Of a DNA stretch of 64,000 nt, positions 34,272 to 46,658 are shown piece by piece. Below the pieces are notes generated by a model that searched no databases, was not told the DNA's origin, and saw only the letters and a list, made by a program, of their open reading frames with translations. The DNA is from Calliopum simillimum (taxonomy: Eukaryota > Arthropoda > Insecta > Diptera > Lauxaniidae). The DNA is taken from the NCBI GenBank assembly GCA_951812925.1, contig OX638370.1, forward strand, positions 113,722,897 to 113,786,896. The letters are read 5' to 3'. Within the stretch, counting starts at the first letter, position 1. Each line of letters opens with the position of its first letter. A program made the translations under genes and the position numbers.

Positions 34272-34650
34272 GCAGATGTAGTTTTTAAGAGCCATTCTAA
34301 CTTTTGAGTTGGCATTGGGATGATTTTATTATGCTTCGTACAAAATCGATCAGGTCTAGTATACATACAGCTGTAAATACGGAAAAATGTATTTTCCTTA
34401 AAAATCATTTCAGTTAAGCTTTTAAAATGGGTGTTGTTAACCTCTTAAAAGTTATGGAAGTATACCTGCAATACAAAATTATCCCGCATTTTTAATGCAA
34501 CCTTGCCAAACTGGAGCTAAATCAATCACAGTTGGCGTATTCTACTTCATATACAAAAAACTTGAGAGATTTTTTTTCGTTCCACCCTGGTCCAACAATT
34601 ATTTGCTTAATTATTTTTTTTATGATATATGATGGGTTAGATTTGATTTT

Positions 34651-34696
34651 TACTTAGTTGTTATGGAGGTTAGAAAACCTCCATAACAACTAAGTA
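34651..34696. other. Perfect 21-bp hairpin with 4-nt loop
   Basis: The left stem includes ACTTAGTTGTTATGGAGGTT, the loop is AGAA and the right stem is the exact reverse complement. Perfect pairing over 21 bp with such a short loop is rare by chance. A microRNA precursor normally needs a longer, imperfect stem and a larger loop, so that reading is unlikely. A recent template-switch event or transposon scar is more plausible. Confidence 0.8.
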
Positions 34697-35701
34697 TTTT
34701 TTTTATTATTTATTAATATGCACATTAAGTACTTAAGGCAATATAGACCTTGCAGTTTAAAATATTTACATGCTTCTGTGAGCTGTCGTATGGAAATCTA
34801 TGGGAGTTTTTTTACAGTATTTTTGTTTCCACAAGCATCATTTTCAAATGGGCAAACTGCAGCCATTTTGTGTCTCATTTTTTATATCTTTAAAGCCGCA
34901 GTTTTGATATAAAGTTTTCACATATACTTGTACATACGCGTATACGCGTTCATTATTCATCAGCAATTTCCCTACATCCTGCTGTTATGTGGCATCATAG
35001 CAGCGGCAAGTGCTCATTTGGCTCCTGTTGTCGACAACATTTCACTTGTTGGATCTTCTTCTTTTAGTCTTTTTATCTTAAATTTTGAACTGCTATCTCA
35101 TGCGAGTATTTCTAAGATTTCATTAAATTTCCTCAGAAGTTTGAAGGTAATGGTGCGCATATAAAATTCTACACACAAGTGCTATACAGCAATTTACTTT
35201 ATGCGCTTCACTTCAAGTATTTGACTTAACTAGCTTTTGTCTGAGATAAAATATATTAGCATTTTGTTATGAAATTTAGTTCCCAAAATTATCAACTCCG
35301 CTTAAAGGAAAAGACATTTTTAAAGCAGAAAACTTTTGTTTAAATTTTTGCGCAATGTTGTTTCACAGGCGAAAACAGGATGAGATCGAAGGGGTGATGT
35401 AATGGCCTTTTAAAATGCGGCAATATAAGTTCCTTGGACTACTTAAAATTATCAAGTTGGCGACCTTTTTCTATGCTTCTTATTTGTTAAAATTTGTTTA
35501 AAGAAAAATTAACATTTTTAAGTTGAATGAAAAATATCAACCCAAACGTAGCGTACTTCCACTTCAAATAATTACCTTTTGAGGGAGTTATAAAATATTC
35601 GAGACTCCTGTCAGTCCTCGATCTTCTTTAGCTCAATATCGATGACAGCTTGGTGCTTTGTTTGCATGCCTTTATTCTTCCAGCGTAATGCCGAATAATT
35701 G

Positions 35702-36700
35702 GTCCCACGTTGGGCGCCAACTGTTTGAGAATCCTTTCGTGTTCGTTGTGTAAAACGTTGTCTTTAAGAAGTTTAAAACAATTTTATATTTTGACGAAAA
35801 ACAAAACATTTTGTTATCAATACAATCAATAGAAATTTTTATTTTATTCAAAGATTAACTAGGGGCTCAGCCCCTTGTTCGCTTTGCTTGCCAGCCCCCG
35901 CGTAGCTCTTCCTTTTTTAATTCTCTCTCTTCCACTCTGCGCGAAAAGGAAAAGATTATTTCTTATCACCTTGTGTTTTTAAGTTTTTATTCCAGACACA
36001 CACCTTCAAAACTGTGTTACTGTTTTATTCAATATACAAACCTGTACAAACTGTATTAACACTGTATTTTATGAACTGTAACAAACATAAATTATTACAG
36101 TGCATCTCAAACTTTAAAATCAGAGTGCTTCTCTATCTGTAGAAAGGACAATTACTTCAGTCCTCCTTAATCTTTTTGACACAGTGATTGTCAAACTGTG
36201 TCAAAGCTTCTCTTTGCGCGAAAGACTTAGAAAGCGGATTTTATATAATAATAAGACAAGCAATAGTCCTTATTACAAGGCAAATCTGGCATGCTTACAA
36301 TTATTATTATGATCATTCATAAGGTTTTAGCTTAAAAATGGAATTACATATATGCAGAGAACGTAGTCTCGCTCTTTTCTAACGCTGTTACGATTACGCG
36401 TTTATGCTTCCAACGCACGTTAGGCGCCAATTATTTGAGAATTCCTTTATGATTGTTGTGTAAAACGTTGGCTTTAAACTAAGTTAAAAAACAACTGAAA
36501 TCTTTGACAACAGTTCTAATTTTTAATTGTTACAATCAAACTAAATCTTTATATTAAGTACTTCAAGCCTTTCAATAGTCGAGGTGCCAAGGCAAATCTT
36601 GTGACCTTTTTTAAGAAAAAATTTACTCAGTAGCTTATTTTGTACTATTTTTTATAAAAAAAGTTTAAATTGTAATGCGCATTTTTCCCAATTTACTTTT
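35702..36700 (-). mobile_element. LTR retrotransposon remnants with tRNA-Lys primer site
   Basis: On the minus strand, TGGCGCCCAACGTGGGAC at 35702-35719 matches, with one change, the primer-binding site complementary to the 3' end of a tRNA-Lys. It directly follows TTCTCAAACA, a plausible LTR end (CA). A second, diverged junction, CTCAAATAATTGGCGCCTAA, lies at 36411-36435. Both are joined on the LTR side to related sequence (TTGAGAATYCYTT, TTGTGTAAAACGTTGKCTTT), so two LTR-like units lie head to tail. No gag or pol coding is present. Outer ends are not resolved. Confidence 0.55.
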
Positions 36701-36704
36701 ACAG

Positions 36705-36814
36705 GTACTGGTACATCAGGAACAACAAGTTCATCAGGTGGCGGCAGCAGGCCGGGACATAGAAAATCTTCATTAGCACTGACACCAGAAGATGAAACGA
36801 TGGATACACATCAG
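36705..36814 (+). CDS. Coding exon B (second exon of the same gene)
   Basis: The acceptor CCCAATTTACTTTTACAG and donor CAG|GTGAGT are both strong. Joined to exon A in phase 1, the 110-nt exon reads on as a Gly/Ser/Thr-rich linker, then RPGHRKSSLALTPEDETMDT-HQ, and ends in phase 0. RKSS fits a basophilic kinase site, and LTPEDE is an acidic phospho-site-like stretch; both are inferences. Exons A and B make exactly 92 codons. GC content is well above the neighbouring introns. The next exon in this splice form must accept phase 0; no such exon can be shown within the window. Confidence 0.65.
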
Positions 36815-39800
36815 GTGAGTTGAAAATAACGAAAAATCAAATATATATTTTCTAAAAAATTTTCTATCCATTAAAATTTTTGTCCCACAAATGACAATGC
36901 AGTAGAATTAATGATGATGGATGGTTGTATTTTTCTATCAACTATATACCTATTGACCCTTTTCGCAATCCATTTTAATTAAAATATGAAAAAAAAAAAC
37001 TTTCAAAACAACGTCGAACATTGTCATTAAATCAATTATGAACATTTTTTGGCTGCTGCAACACTGTTGTGTTGTCACTATAACGTTAAACATGCAACAT
37101 TTTGCCAAATATGGCAACAATGTTTATTTATATATTTTTGCTTTGTACATGCTTTTGATACAAAGATCAGTTTACACAGCGTTGCCATATTTGTCGAATG
37201 CGGCTTTGTTTAATCGCGATTAGATTTTGTTTGACAAGAACATGTGAAACCAAAAAGTTAATTCATCAAATTAGCAACGTAATTGTCGCATAAAACACCA
37301 AAAATGTATATTTTACAAGAAGGTTGCATGCATGTATCTTGCTAACATACTGCAAAAATATTTGAAGTTTAGGTTTTTAATTAAAACAAGTGAAACATTT
37401 TGTGGTTTTTTTATTTTTAATTATTTTAACGCTTGTTTTTTTTTTAATCGAAAAAAAAAAGAACATGCAGTAATTATAATAATTAAAATAATTTGTACGA
37501 GTAACCTCAATGTTTTGAAAGAGATTGTGTTGAAATTGCGTTTAATTTTGTGGTAATAGAATACATGCCCAAGGAAAAGGCACTTTCGGTATGAAAAACA
37601 TTTGCATTCGAGAGTTCTGAAGAAAAGTTAACTTGAAATTAAATCAAAAAAATTATTGATATTGACTTATGTTTCTCTATTTATTAATTTGACAATGTAT
37701 TGCTACATACGATTTGTTCCTCAGACTTGAAATATCTACCTTAGGTTGATTTAAAAATTAAATTTGCTCAAGGTTTTGTTCTCAAGACATCAAAAATTTC
37801 ATTTTTATGTACTTAAATAAGCACCATGTGAATTCTGGTCCATTTCGAAGATCATTTAAATAGCCATTTAAAAATTTAACTGTTCAACTTTTTATTTGGA
37901 TTTTAAACCGCTTTATTAGAATTTACAAAAAATCTCAGATTTGTTAAGGCTTTGAAGAACGCCTGCATAGCTCCTACCAGCAGTAAGTTTCATGAGTACC
38001 ACTCCTGTTCGTTTTCAGATCGTTCTTGGATTTTTTGGCTGATTTTTGGTATGTGCCATGTGCCGTAAAGACCATATTGGCAGAGCATACTTACAGAACG
38101 TCTCCAAGAACTCCCAATGTGTCGTGTCACATAACGGTCATCCGCGTTCGTTACGCGTAGCAATCGTTTGGAGTTTGGTTACTTCTGACGACGGGCATGC
38201 CATACCTTCGGAATATTCTAAGCTCTTATCCAGCAGGGGAAGTATACAAGAATATTAAAAAACAAATCGTTAAAGTACAATTTACATTAGACCGTACCAC
38301 AAAAAAAAAAGTTCACCACACACCATTGAATCCGAATCATTTTTGCAAGGCAATTTCGATCAAACGTGGGGTTATAAGTCGTACGGAAACAATTCCAAGG
38401 TCATTTTTATAGAATATTTTATAAGTTACAATATTGTGCCACAATGTTTTTCTCTAAATGTAACCGTAAAAAAGATATTTCTAAAAAAACGGATTTTGGA
38501 CGCCATTTTTTTAATATAACGGCGCAAACGAACACGATTCGAGGAAGCAAAGTTAAAATTCAGAAAGAGAAAATCTATAAAATAACTCATTTGGGAAAAT
38601 TCCGGAAAACTTTCCAGGAAACATAATTTTATTCTCCCAAATGATTGTACTTTATAACAAAACAAAAATTTTCCTCAAAATAATTAACTAAACAAAAATT
38701 TTGTGATGTTTAAATTATCTGAATTAAACTGAATTAGACAAAATCCCCAAAAGCATGTTTTCTTCGCATGAAAAATTTCTGTAGCCTTAAATTAGGCAGA
38801 AAAAAAATATAAGCACAAAATTAACTATGCATATTTTCTATGAATGAATATGTTTAAATAATTGAATTATCAACGAATATCTAAAAATATTTTCTCCATG
38901 AATAAGTTGTGACTGATTGGGTAAACAGAAATGTTGCCAATTCCCAAATGAAAAAAAAAAACAATTCAAAAATTTTCCCAAATTAACATATCCTGCTATG
39001 AAACGATATTAATAGTGAAATTAATAAGCAAATGAATATTTATAAGATAAACAAATTCCAATTTGAAAATATAAAAAATAAGTTAAACAAATATATTAAA
39101 ATTAAATTAGCAAAAATACTTTATATGAATTGTGTATATGAATTATTAGCAATTTATTTGTGACGCCAAAATCAGCCCATTAATCAGCCAGATAAAGAAA
39201 GCGCCTGGCATGTGCACAGCTGCTGCTGGCCAGTAACAACCAAAATGACTTACTAAGGTTATACGAAATTTTTGAATTTAAATGGATGACAATGCTTTTG
39301 AGACAAAAAATTTCATATAAAAACAAAATTATCCAAATTAAAAATTACAATTTTTTTTTTTTTTGACATTTAAACAAATTTATTATTTCACATGCAAAAT
39401 AAATTACTTAAAAATTAAACTTTAAATATACATACATACGTATATACAGAATATTTAAAATTTTTAAATTGACAATATTTACTAAAGTATTTAATTTTTG
39501 TGTCTTTTATTGTCATTGTAAACTAATTTGTTTACACACAATTTTATTGTTAACTTGATTAGATAAACAAAAGAGTTTGATTCGAATGACAAACAAACAA
39601 ACAAAAATACAGTTCTCAATCAATATTTACACAATGTCAATATATGGGGCATTTTGACATTTTGAGCTGAAACAGTTACATAATGAATGGCGCTTTTCTT
39701 TGTAACAAAAATTACTTGATTTCTACTTGATCATAAAAAATACAAAAATTTTTAATTTTTTTTTGCCACATTTTTGTTTAGTGAATTTTGTTTACATTAG

Positions 39801-40840
39801 ATAAAATAAAAAAACAATTTTAAGATAGCACTTTATTTATGAAATTTTCTGTTTGTTTTTTTTTTTTTATTTGTAATGCTTTCATTATAATTGAACAAAA
39901 AAATAACTTAGCCAAAATGTTCTTTTTTCCATACTATTGGCAGATGATTTCCGAATCGTTTTAAAGGACTTAATTAGGCCTGCATTTTTTTCTCAAGGCA
40001 TTTGGACCTGCGAGATCATATTCGACTAGTGAGACCCAGTTTCTGTGTTTCGTATCTCCCAAAATACAATTTTTTCTTTATATAAATAAAGTCTCTGAAA
40101 TTATATTTACACCAAAGCACAGTAAGAGAAAATGTAGCCCTTTAAAACGATATATAATTTTTCAACATCGAAATTCACCACCCAAAGTTATGAAAAAATA
40201 CCATTTTGACTAATTTTAGAGTGGTCCAAAAAAAAAATTTTTGTTTCTTAGATACTCTCAAGGTAAGCTTTCAAATAGGCAACGGTTTTTCCAATACTTT
40301 TTTCATTGACCCGGCCTAGTATATTGGCATTTCCCAGTTGACGAACGTGACCGTCGTACACATTTAAAGTGCAAAATAAGTGGAAGTAAAACATATTTTT
40401 TTTTTGGTTTTTACTTTACATTATTGCTCTTAGGTAGCACTATAAATAGTGCCAACTTTAAAAGCAGGCGAATAACTGGTTCAAAAATATACACAAAAAA
40501 GACACTAAACGAACGTGACCAAAATAGAAGCAGTTTTCGTGCCTATTTAAAGAAAGTCAGAATTCAGTGAAACATGTCAGAATTTTTTAGTGCGACTAAT
40601 TTTATAATCTTATGCAATAATGCTACTTTATAATGTATTTTGGTTGATTCAAATATCTTCTGTACTTTTCTTTGATCATAATCTGAAACAATACGTGACA
40701 ATATGAACGTGACATTTTTTCTACAAACAAATTTTAAATTAAAAATCTTTCAAAAAACCAAAATTTCCCAGTGAATGTTGGATCACATTATCTTGTTAAT
40801 TTGATGTGGCATCGCCAATTTTCACAGGGAACGTTATTTG
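36815..40840 (+). other. Intronic sequence downstream of exon B
   Basis: Mostly AT-rich with no exon. A GC-richer open stretch at 37960-38260, with a 70-residue frame beginning MVCAMCRKDHIGRAYLQNVS, differs in composition but has no splice context and no family I recognise; it may be a transposon scrap. Around 40330-40710 the motif GAACGTGAC recurs three times, perhaps part of an old repeat. Confidence 0.35.
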
Positions 40841-40847
40841 TCCTGGC

Positions 40848-41050
40848 GCTCTGTATACATGCATCAAATCTCATTTATGTGAAATAAATATTTTCGGATA
40901 TGATGAAGTTGTTTTTGTGGGGGCGTGAAGCCCCATTTTTTCCAGTACACTTTATTTGTCTTGGTGCTTTTTACATATGTACCAAATCTCATCCATGTAC
41001 TTTAAATAGTTTCAGAGCTATGATGATTTAATTTTTTGGCTCACGGAGGA
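40848..41050 (+). repeat. Two ~115-bp repeat units (ACCAAATCTCAT type)
   Basis: Two units share TTATTTGTCYTGGYGCTYTN, ACATATGTACCAAATCTCAT and a TATGATGAAGTT-like end. An inverted relative lies at 60640-60850, where TTTAAAGCACATAGATGAGA corresponds. In both places these units adjoin a second array of ~100-bp AT-rich repeats, so the two arrays probably travel together as one element. Confidence 0.45.
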
Positions 41051-41955
41051 CCTTTTGGCGGAAATGTCGATATATGCTTGGTTGGATTATTTTTTTTTTT
41101 TATTTTATGCAGAGTTTTATGAAAATTTTGTTCATTTTTCAAAAGCTCCAAAAATGGAATCAAAAAAGAGTCTTGTACGAGTCATATGTTTGATATTAAT
41201 TCATTCTATGAAATTTTTTGTATTTTTTTTCATTTTTTCGAGTTCCAAAAAAATAAGTAGAAATAGCCTTTTATGAGTCATACTGTTGACTAGGATATTT
41301 TTTCATTCGAGGAAATCTTTTGTGAAATTTTTTTCATTTCTTAAAAGCTCTAAAAAAAGAAGTAGAAAAGAGTCTTTTATGACTCATTTGGTTGGCATAG
41401 ATTTTTTTCCTTCTATGAAATTTTTTATGAAATTTTTTTTTTCATTTTTTACGAGACATGGTTAACTGGAATATGTTTTCATTCTATGAAATTTTTTATG
41501 AAACTTTTTTCATTTTTACGAGCTCCAAAAAAGGAATTGGAAAAGAGTCTTTTATGTTTGGCTGGTATATTTTTTCATTTTATTAAATTTTTTTCATTTT
41601 TTACGAGCTCAAAAAAGGAATAGGAGAAAAGTTTTTTATGACTCATATGCTTTGCTGGGATATTTTGTCACTCTTATGATTTTTTTTTTTTTTTTTCATA
41701 TTTTAAGAAGTAAAAAAGAGTCTTTTATGACTCATATGGTTGGCTGAGATATTTTTTTTTTTTTTCTATGAAATTTTCTTCATATTTTTCGATTTTCAAA
41801 AAAGGAATTAGAAAAAGAGTGCTTTGCTGGAATATTTTTCAATTTATGAAATTGTTTCCAATTTTTTTTAATTTTTTCAGAGTAACTAGAAACTAGACTT
41901 TTATGACTCATATGCTTGGGTGGGTTATTTTATGAACTATTTTCATTTTTTAAGA
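41051..41955 (+). repeat. Degenerate ~100-bp tandem repeat, left part
   Basis: About eight units carry the order AGTCTTTTATGACTCATATG, GTTGGCTGGGATATTTTTTC, ATTCTATGAAATTTTTTATG and ACGAGCTCCAAAAAAGGAAT. Units vary in length through T-run slippage. The array is broken by the element at 41973-42818 and resumes at 42833. The open frame at 41055-41276 lies within the array and is not a gene. Confidence 0.7.
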
Positions 41956-41972
41956 TATCCTCAAGAGTCATA

Positions 41973-42818
41973 GGGGAACTGATGCTATTGTGGTATAGCT
42001 AATGTTTAGGTGGAATTTGAAAGAGAACTGTTAGATCAATTTCAGCCAAATTTGTTTATGATAATCATTGAAGTATTGGCTACAGAATATATTTCAATAA
42101 AATGTGTGCAATTTCATAAAAAAGTTATTGAGAAAAATCTGAAAAAAGTCAAAATAGATGTTTTCAAAAAGTTGGTAGGTAATGTGGTATATATGGTGGC
42201 ATAATGTGGTATATATACTGATCAGTACATGTAAAATGGGCTGGTATTGTGGTTCATATTAGTAGGGTAATGTGGTATACCTAACCATACAACCAAATAT
42301 AAAGTTTGAAAGGTATGAAATAAGTTCATAATAACATTAACATTGATTCTCAAACTCATAGTTTTTGTAAAAAAATAAACAGCAATCAAATAATATTAAG
42401 AATAACAAGAAATATTCATATGCCACATTAGCGAATCCCGACTATACCACACTGGCCAATTTTTAGAAATTACAAAATTCTAAAAATAAAATGAGAAACT
42501 TCGTGAATTTACACAGTTGAACCCTTATTTCGCAATACTTAGTACTTACCTTTCTTGAATGTAAATAAAACTTCACCAAAAAGCAACTTTTTCTTAACAA
42601 AATTTTTTTGCAAAAAATCCAGAAAAAAAAATCAACCGACTTAAGTTTCGTTCAACTGACACCGGAAAAATGTTGTTTGGTGCATGACAGCAACACATCC
42701 CTGGTTTTTCATGTTTTCTGACAAGATAAAAGCAGTGACGTTCGCAGGTTCGTTCGCAATTCGGAGATATGCGACCATACCACATTGAAAAACTATACCA
42801 CAATAGCACCAGTTCCCC
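41973..42818. mobile_element. 846-bp TA-flanked element with reiterated GTGGTATA motif
   Basis: The ends read GGGGAACTGATGCTATTGTG (then GTATAG) and its inverse with one change, each next to TA (41971-41972, 42819-42820). The interior repeats AATGTGGTATA four or more times between 42180 and 42285 and once inverted near the right end. The insertion splits the ~100-bp tandem array, which marks it as younger. No transposase motif is visible in the short open frames. TA duplication suggests the Tc1/mariner/pogo group, but this is not proven. Confidence 0.65.
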
Positions 42819-42832
42819 TACGTTCAACTGAG

Positions 42833-43050
42833 ATATTTAATAATTCTCTGAAACTTTTTTATTTTTTAAACAACCCCAAAAAAAGAATTAGAAAAGAATC
42901 TTTTATGACGCATGTGGTTGGATGGGAAATTTTATAATTTTTGTATGAAGTTGTTTTCATTTTGACAGAGTTTCAAAAAGTAATCAAAAAATAGTACTTT
43001 ATGACTGATACGAGTACTTATATTTGGCTAGAATATTGATTCATTCGCTG
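42833..43050 (+). repeat. Degenerate ~100-bp tandem repeat, right part
   Basis: Two further units (CCCCAAAAAAAGAATTAGAA, AATCTTTTATGACGCATGTG, GTTGGATGGGA) continue the array interrupted at 41956. Confidence 0.6.
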
Positions 43051-43359
43051 CCATTTTTTATAAACATTTTTCTTCTTAAACTTTAACTCTTACGCAAAAT
43101 CGCTAAAGACAAAACCACCCTACAAAGAAATAATGTAGGCAACTGTTGAAAATTTTGAAATCTTTAAGGTTAAAGACATGCAAGTGTTGCCAAACCCCGC
43201 TCATCCCCTTTAAGCGAAATACAAACGAAATTAAAAGCACCAAACCAGACGCATTCACTAGTATATGTATGTATGTATGTATGTTAATATGTATTCAAAT
43301 GCGTATGAGTTGTGTTTATTGTTTATGAGCACATGACTGCGTTTGTGTGTTGACTGTCT

Positions 43360-43800
43360 TATCATTGTCAATCAAACCAACAAAAAACAGCAACAACAGA
43401 AATAACACAAAAACAAAAGGAAATTGAAATTGAAATACAATAGAAAACAGAAAAGAGAGCAACAGAAACTTCAAGAAGAACAAAAGAAAACGAAAACAAA
43501 AAAAAACTTTTATTTAAATACGTTTCTATGAACTAAGAGCAGGTACGAACTACTCCTTCTCATCACAAATACACGAAGAGATAACAACACACAACACTTA
43601 AATGCCCCAACGGGGAGAGTAAAAGAAAACACACGACACGAGCGTTCGTTAATCAACTCTATTCGAAATCACTGATTACTGAGCGGCCGCGGTGTCCGTC
43701 CACTTACGAAATTTTTCACTGAAAATAAAGAAATTTTTTGTGGTTTTCGAATGGGAAAGCAACTCAAAAGTCATTTAGTACGTGAGTTGAAATTTGCAAA
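43360..43800 (+). promoter_or_regulatory. Candidate promoter or untranslated exon
   Basis: A CAACA/AAACAG-rich leader-like stretch runs into GATTACTGAGCGGCCGCGGT, the most GC-rich spot for several kilobases. A donor-like GTAC|GTGAGTT follows at 43781. The combination would fit an untranslated first exon feeding the downstream coding body. There is no coding evidence, so this rests only on composition and one donor match. Confidence 0.2.
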
Positions 43801-45219
43801 GAAGGGTGGGTAGGTAGCTCGCGTGTTGATGGTGATGGTGATGACGATCACTGCAGTGAAAACGAATAACGAAAAAAATCCAACACGTTTTTTGTAAAGC
43901 TGCTGAGAACCTTTTTTTTTTAAAAAAAAACAATAATTTCAAGTGATAAAAATAATTCAACAAACTGAAAAGTGCAAATTTATTGATAAAATGAAACGTC
44001 GCAGATACTCAATACGCCAACTGTTTATTTATTTAATTATTCATGATATATTTTTTAGAAATTTTATTTACTCATGTGATAATAATAAGGTTAAAAAAAA
44101 AGTTAAATAGATAATACGTTAATAAGCAATAAAAAAAACAAAATATTTTTTTTAAATGAAACTTAACTGCACAGTGGTCACAAAACGCGTGAAAAAACGT
44201 GAGCCAATTTGTTAGAAGGTCAAAAGAAAATATACTTACCTACAAATGAAATGAGATAAAGTGATATATGGCTAATCAAATAATAAAAAAAAACAAAAGG
44301 TGCGCGATAAGCTTTGGAAAAAAATAATTTTATTTAAGTGCACTAGAAATCGTTTGACGTTCATATGGAAGGAACACAAAAAATTTCCATTAAAAAAAAG
44401 TGTTATTTTAAATTAATTTAAACAAAAATATATATATATAAATTTTTTTTGATTGTTACAAGAAAGCAGAGGTCGTACGAGAAGGTCACACAATTTTTGA
44501 AAAAGTTCTGAAGTAGTGGTCATTTAAGAATCGGAAAAAATGAAAATCATTGCGTGTTCAATTTTTTTGTTTTGTCAGATTCAGATCAAAATCCTTACTT
44601 TATAAATATTTTTAAGTCACTCAGTTAAATCCGAGCATTTATCACAGTTCAGATTATTTTTTATTTTTTTTTTTTTTGCTTTTCCCATTAAATTTTTGGA
44701 CCTTCCGAACATTTTTCGCAATAAAAAATAACAGCTAACTCAAATTGTGAACAAACATAGAAAAAATTTGTGGATAACAACCTAAGAATATATATTAAAA
44801 ACATTTTACCCAGACCGAATGAAATTTGACTTGTGATAAGCAAACCAAGACCATGACTATAGCAGTCTAAGGAGGACCCTAGACGAGGCGTGAATATGTG
44901 ATATCAAGAATGCTATCATCTTCAAAGGAATAAATAAGATTGCAAGTTTCCAGCCATTTATGAAGATTAATAAAAGGATTAGTGAATTTAGGTATATCTA
45001 GCTGAAAAATTTTACATTCACCATGATGATGAATGCAGTAACCCTATTTTTCACTAGAGAAAGTCAAAAGGTCGCCTGTTGAACAATGCTCTCTAAGACC
45101 ATATTGATGGTCACTGAGTTGACTACTTTTTCTCAATAACTAATGAGATGGAAGTTCGCTAAACTTTTAATGATCTTTGAGAGTACTGAAGTTAAAATTA
45201 AGGCCCGGTTATTTGAGAA
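43801..45219. other. Gene-free AT-rich intronic sequence
   Basis: No exon is seen. A scrap related to the TCTTGG-type element of 21064-21525 occurs at about 44838-44870. Confidence 0.35.
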
Positions 45220-45370
45220 ACGTCCCCAAAAATTATGAAAACAATCACTTGTATTCCCTAAAAATTCTAGGCATTTTTTGTCTCATGTGCTTTTGTCGTA
45301 AGACGCCTTGGTTTTGAATAAAAACTGTTTTTCTGACCGCATAAACAAAATTTGTATGTTTGAGTGGCCA
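45220..45370. repeat. Fragment of foldback family A
   Basis: Contains ATTCTAGGCATTTTTTGTCT, GTCGTAAGACGCCTTGGTTT and TGAATAAAAACTGTTTTTCT, GACCGCATAA, which match the arm at 63755-63830 and 33990-34060. Termini are missing. Confidence 0.45.
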
Positions 45371-46404
45371 GGTTTCGGTCAATTTTTGACAGAAGAAATT
45401 TAAAAAAAAAACCATTTTAAAGGAAGTTTTATCTACTTTCTTACATAAAGCAGTGCTTAAACCAAATAAAGTTATAGGTAAAAGAGCAAAAAACACAAGA
45501 TTTCGTTATTTTAGTTTTATTTTCTTTTTTTTTTTAATTTTTGGTATAAGAAATTTTTTTTAAATTTTTTGGATAATCTATTTCGATGGCAAATTTAATT
45601 TTCTACTAAAACTTTTTGTTATTAACATTTTTTGACTCTCCGGTTTTTTAAACATTTTAGACAATTTTTTTTTATTTTTTAACGTATTGGATTTTTTAAC
45701 ACTTTTGCACTTTTTCGAAATTTTTCGAATTTCTCAATATTTAAAATTGACTTGCAACTTGAAATAAGAAAAATCATAGTTCTTTTATATAAAAAAGGTT
45801 ATTATTTTGATTGTACCCGCAATAACATACATCATTTTTGAGTTCTCAACTATAGACTAATGAGTAGCAACAGCCAATACATTACCAAAGGCTAGAATAA
45901 AATGAATAGTAAATACTCATCATAGATTTCTAGAAGCCAAGAATTGATAGCTAAAGTAATTTTTGGCGCCTTGATGACATGATAAGTTAAAAATATCAAA
46001 AATAAATATTAAACACATTAACTCACATTTTCTTAAATAAGAGTTTTTGTTATATGTTATAAAATTAAAATCTCTTGATTAGTGCAGCAAAACAAAAACT
46101 CGACTGTGATATAGAGCAATCTTTTTTCCATAAAAACTTTATTTAATATTTATTTTTCGGGAGAATTTTTTAGCATTGCTGTACTTTACTTACCATGTTG
46201 ACAAGTTGTATTGTTTTATTGAAGATCATATAAATAGAATAATAATAAGAAAACAGTTTAATATACGTATTCTTAAAGCTTTAAGTGTCAAACAGTTTGA
46301 CTTTTGGGATTAAAATAAAAAATGTATTGTGGAAAAATAGCCAGCATTTCGTTGTTTTTAAGAAAAATCACATAATTTCAATATATTATGAAGTATAAAT
46401 CGTA

Positions 46405-46658
46405 CCTATACAAGTGAAAAGTATTAAGTCAGTTTTCACAAGTTTTGAGTTATTGCGTATTTCTGTTCTAGAATATTACCTACAGTCTTTAGTTTGATAA
46501 GACCCATTTAACCATATCTCTGTTAAAAAGGGGTTATATTCATCATAAAACCATGATCAAAACTATGATTTACTTACAATAAAATTAAATTAAATTTTTT
46601 TGAACATCAAATATCTCAAAACTTGAAAAACTGACTTAGTAATTTTCACTTGTATAGG
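46405..46658. mobile_element. 254-bp MITE
   Basis: Inverted arms start CCTATACAAGTGAAAAGTAT and TAAGTCAGTTTTCACAAGTT. The right end is the reverse complement with small changes and ends CTTGTATAGG. Arms are about 50 bp. No clear target duplication lies outside CCTATA, although a TA pair just inside the ends (CC-TA-TACAAG) would be compatible with a TA target. There is no coding capacity. Confidence 0.6.

Larger units (their letters stand above)
31551..36704 (+). other. Intron between exons A and B
   Basis: A 5.15-kb inferred intron with donor GTAAGC and acceptor TTTACTTTTACAG. It holds a pogo-like remnant (32341-32840), a short solo LTR (33379-33503), a foldback element (33537-34271), a perfect hairpin (34651-34696) and LTR/primer-site remnants (35702-36700). 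The open frame at 34928-35164 has no support as an exon. Confidence 0.5.

Noticed and set aside
34651..34696. MicroRNA precursor
   Set aside because: The stem is perfect and only 21 bp with a 4-nt loop, too short for Drosha/Dicer processing as usually seen.
41055..41276. 73-residue frame
   Set aside because: It lies entirely inside the degenerate ~100-bp tandem array.
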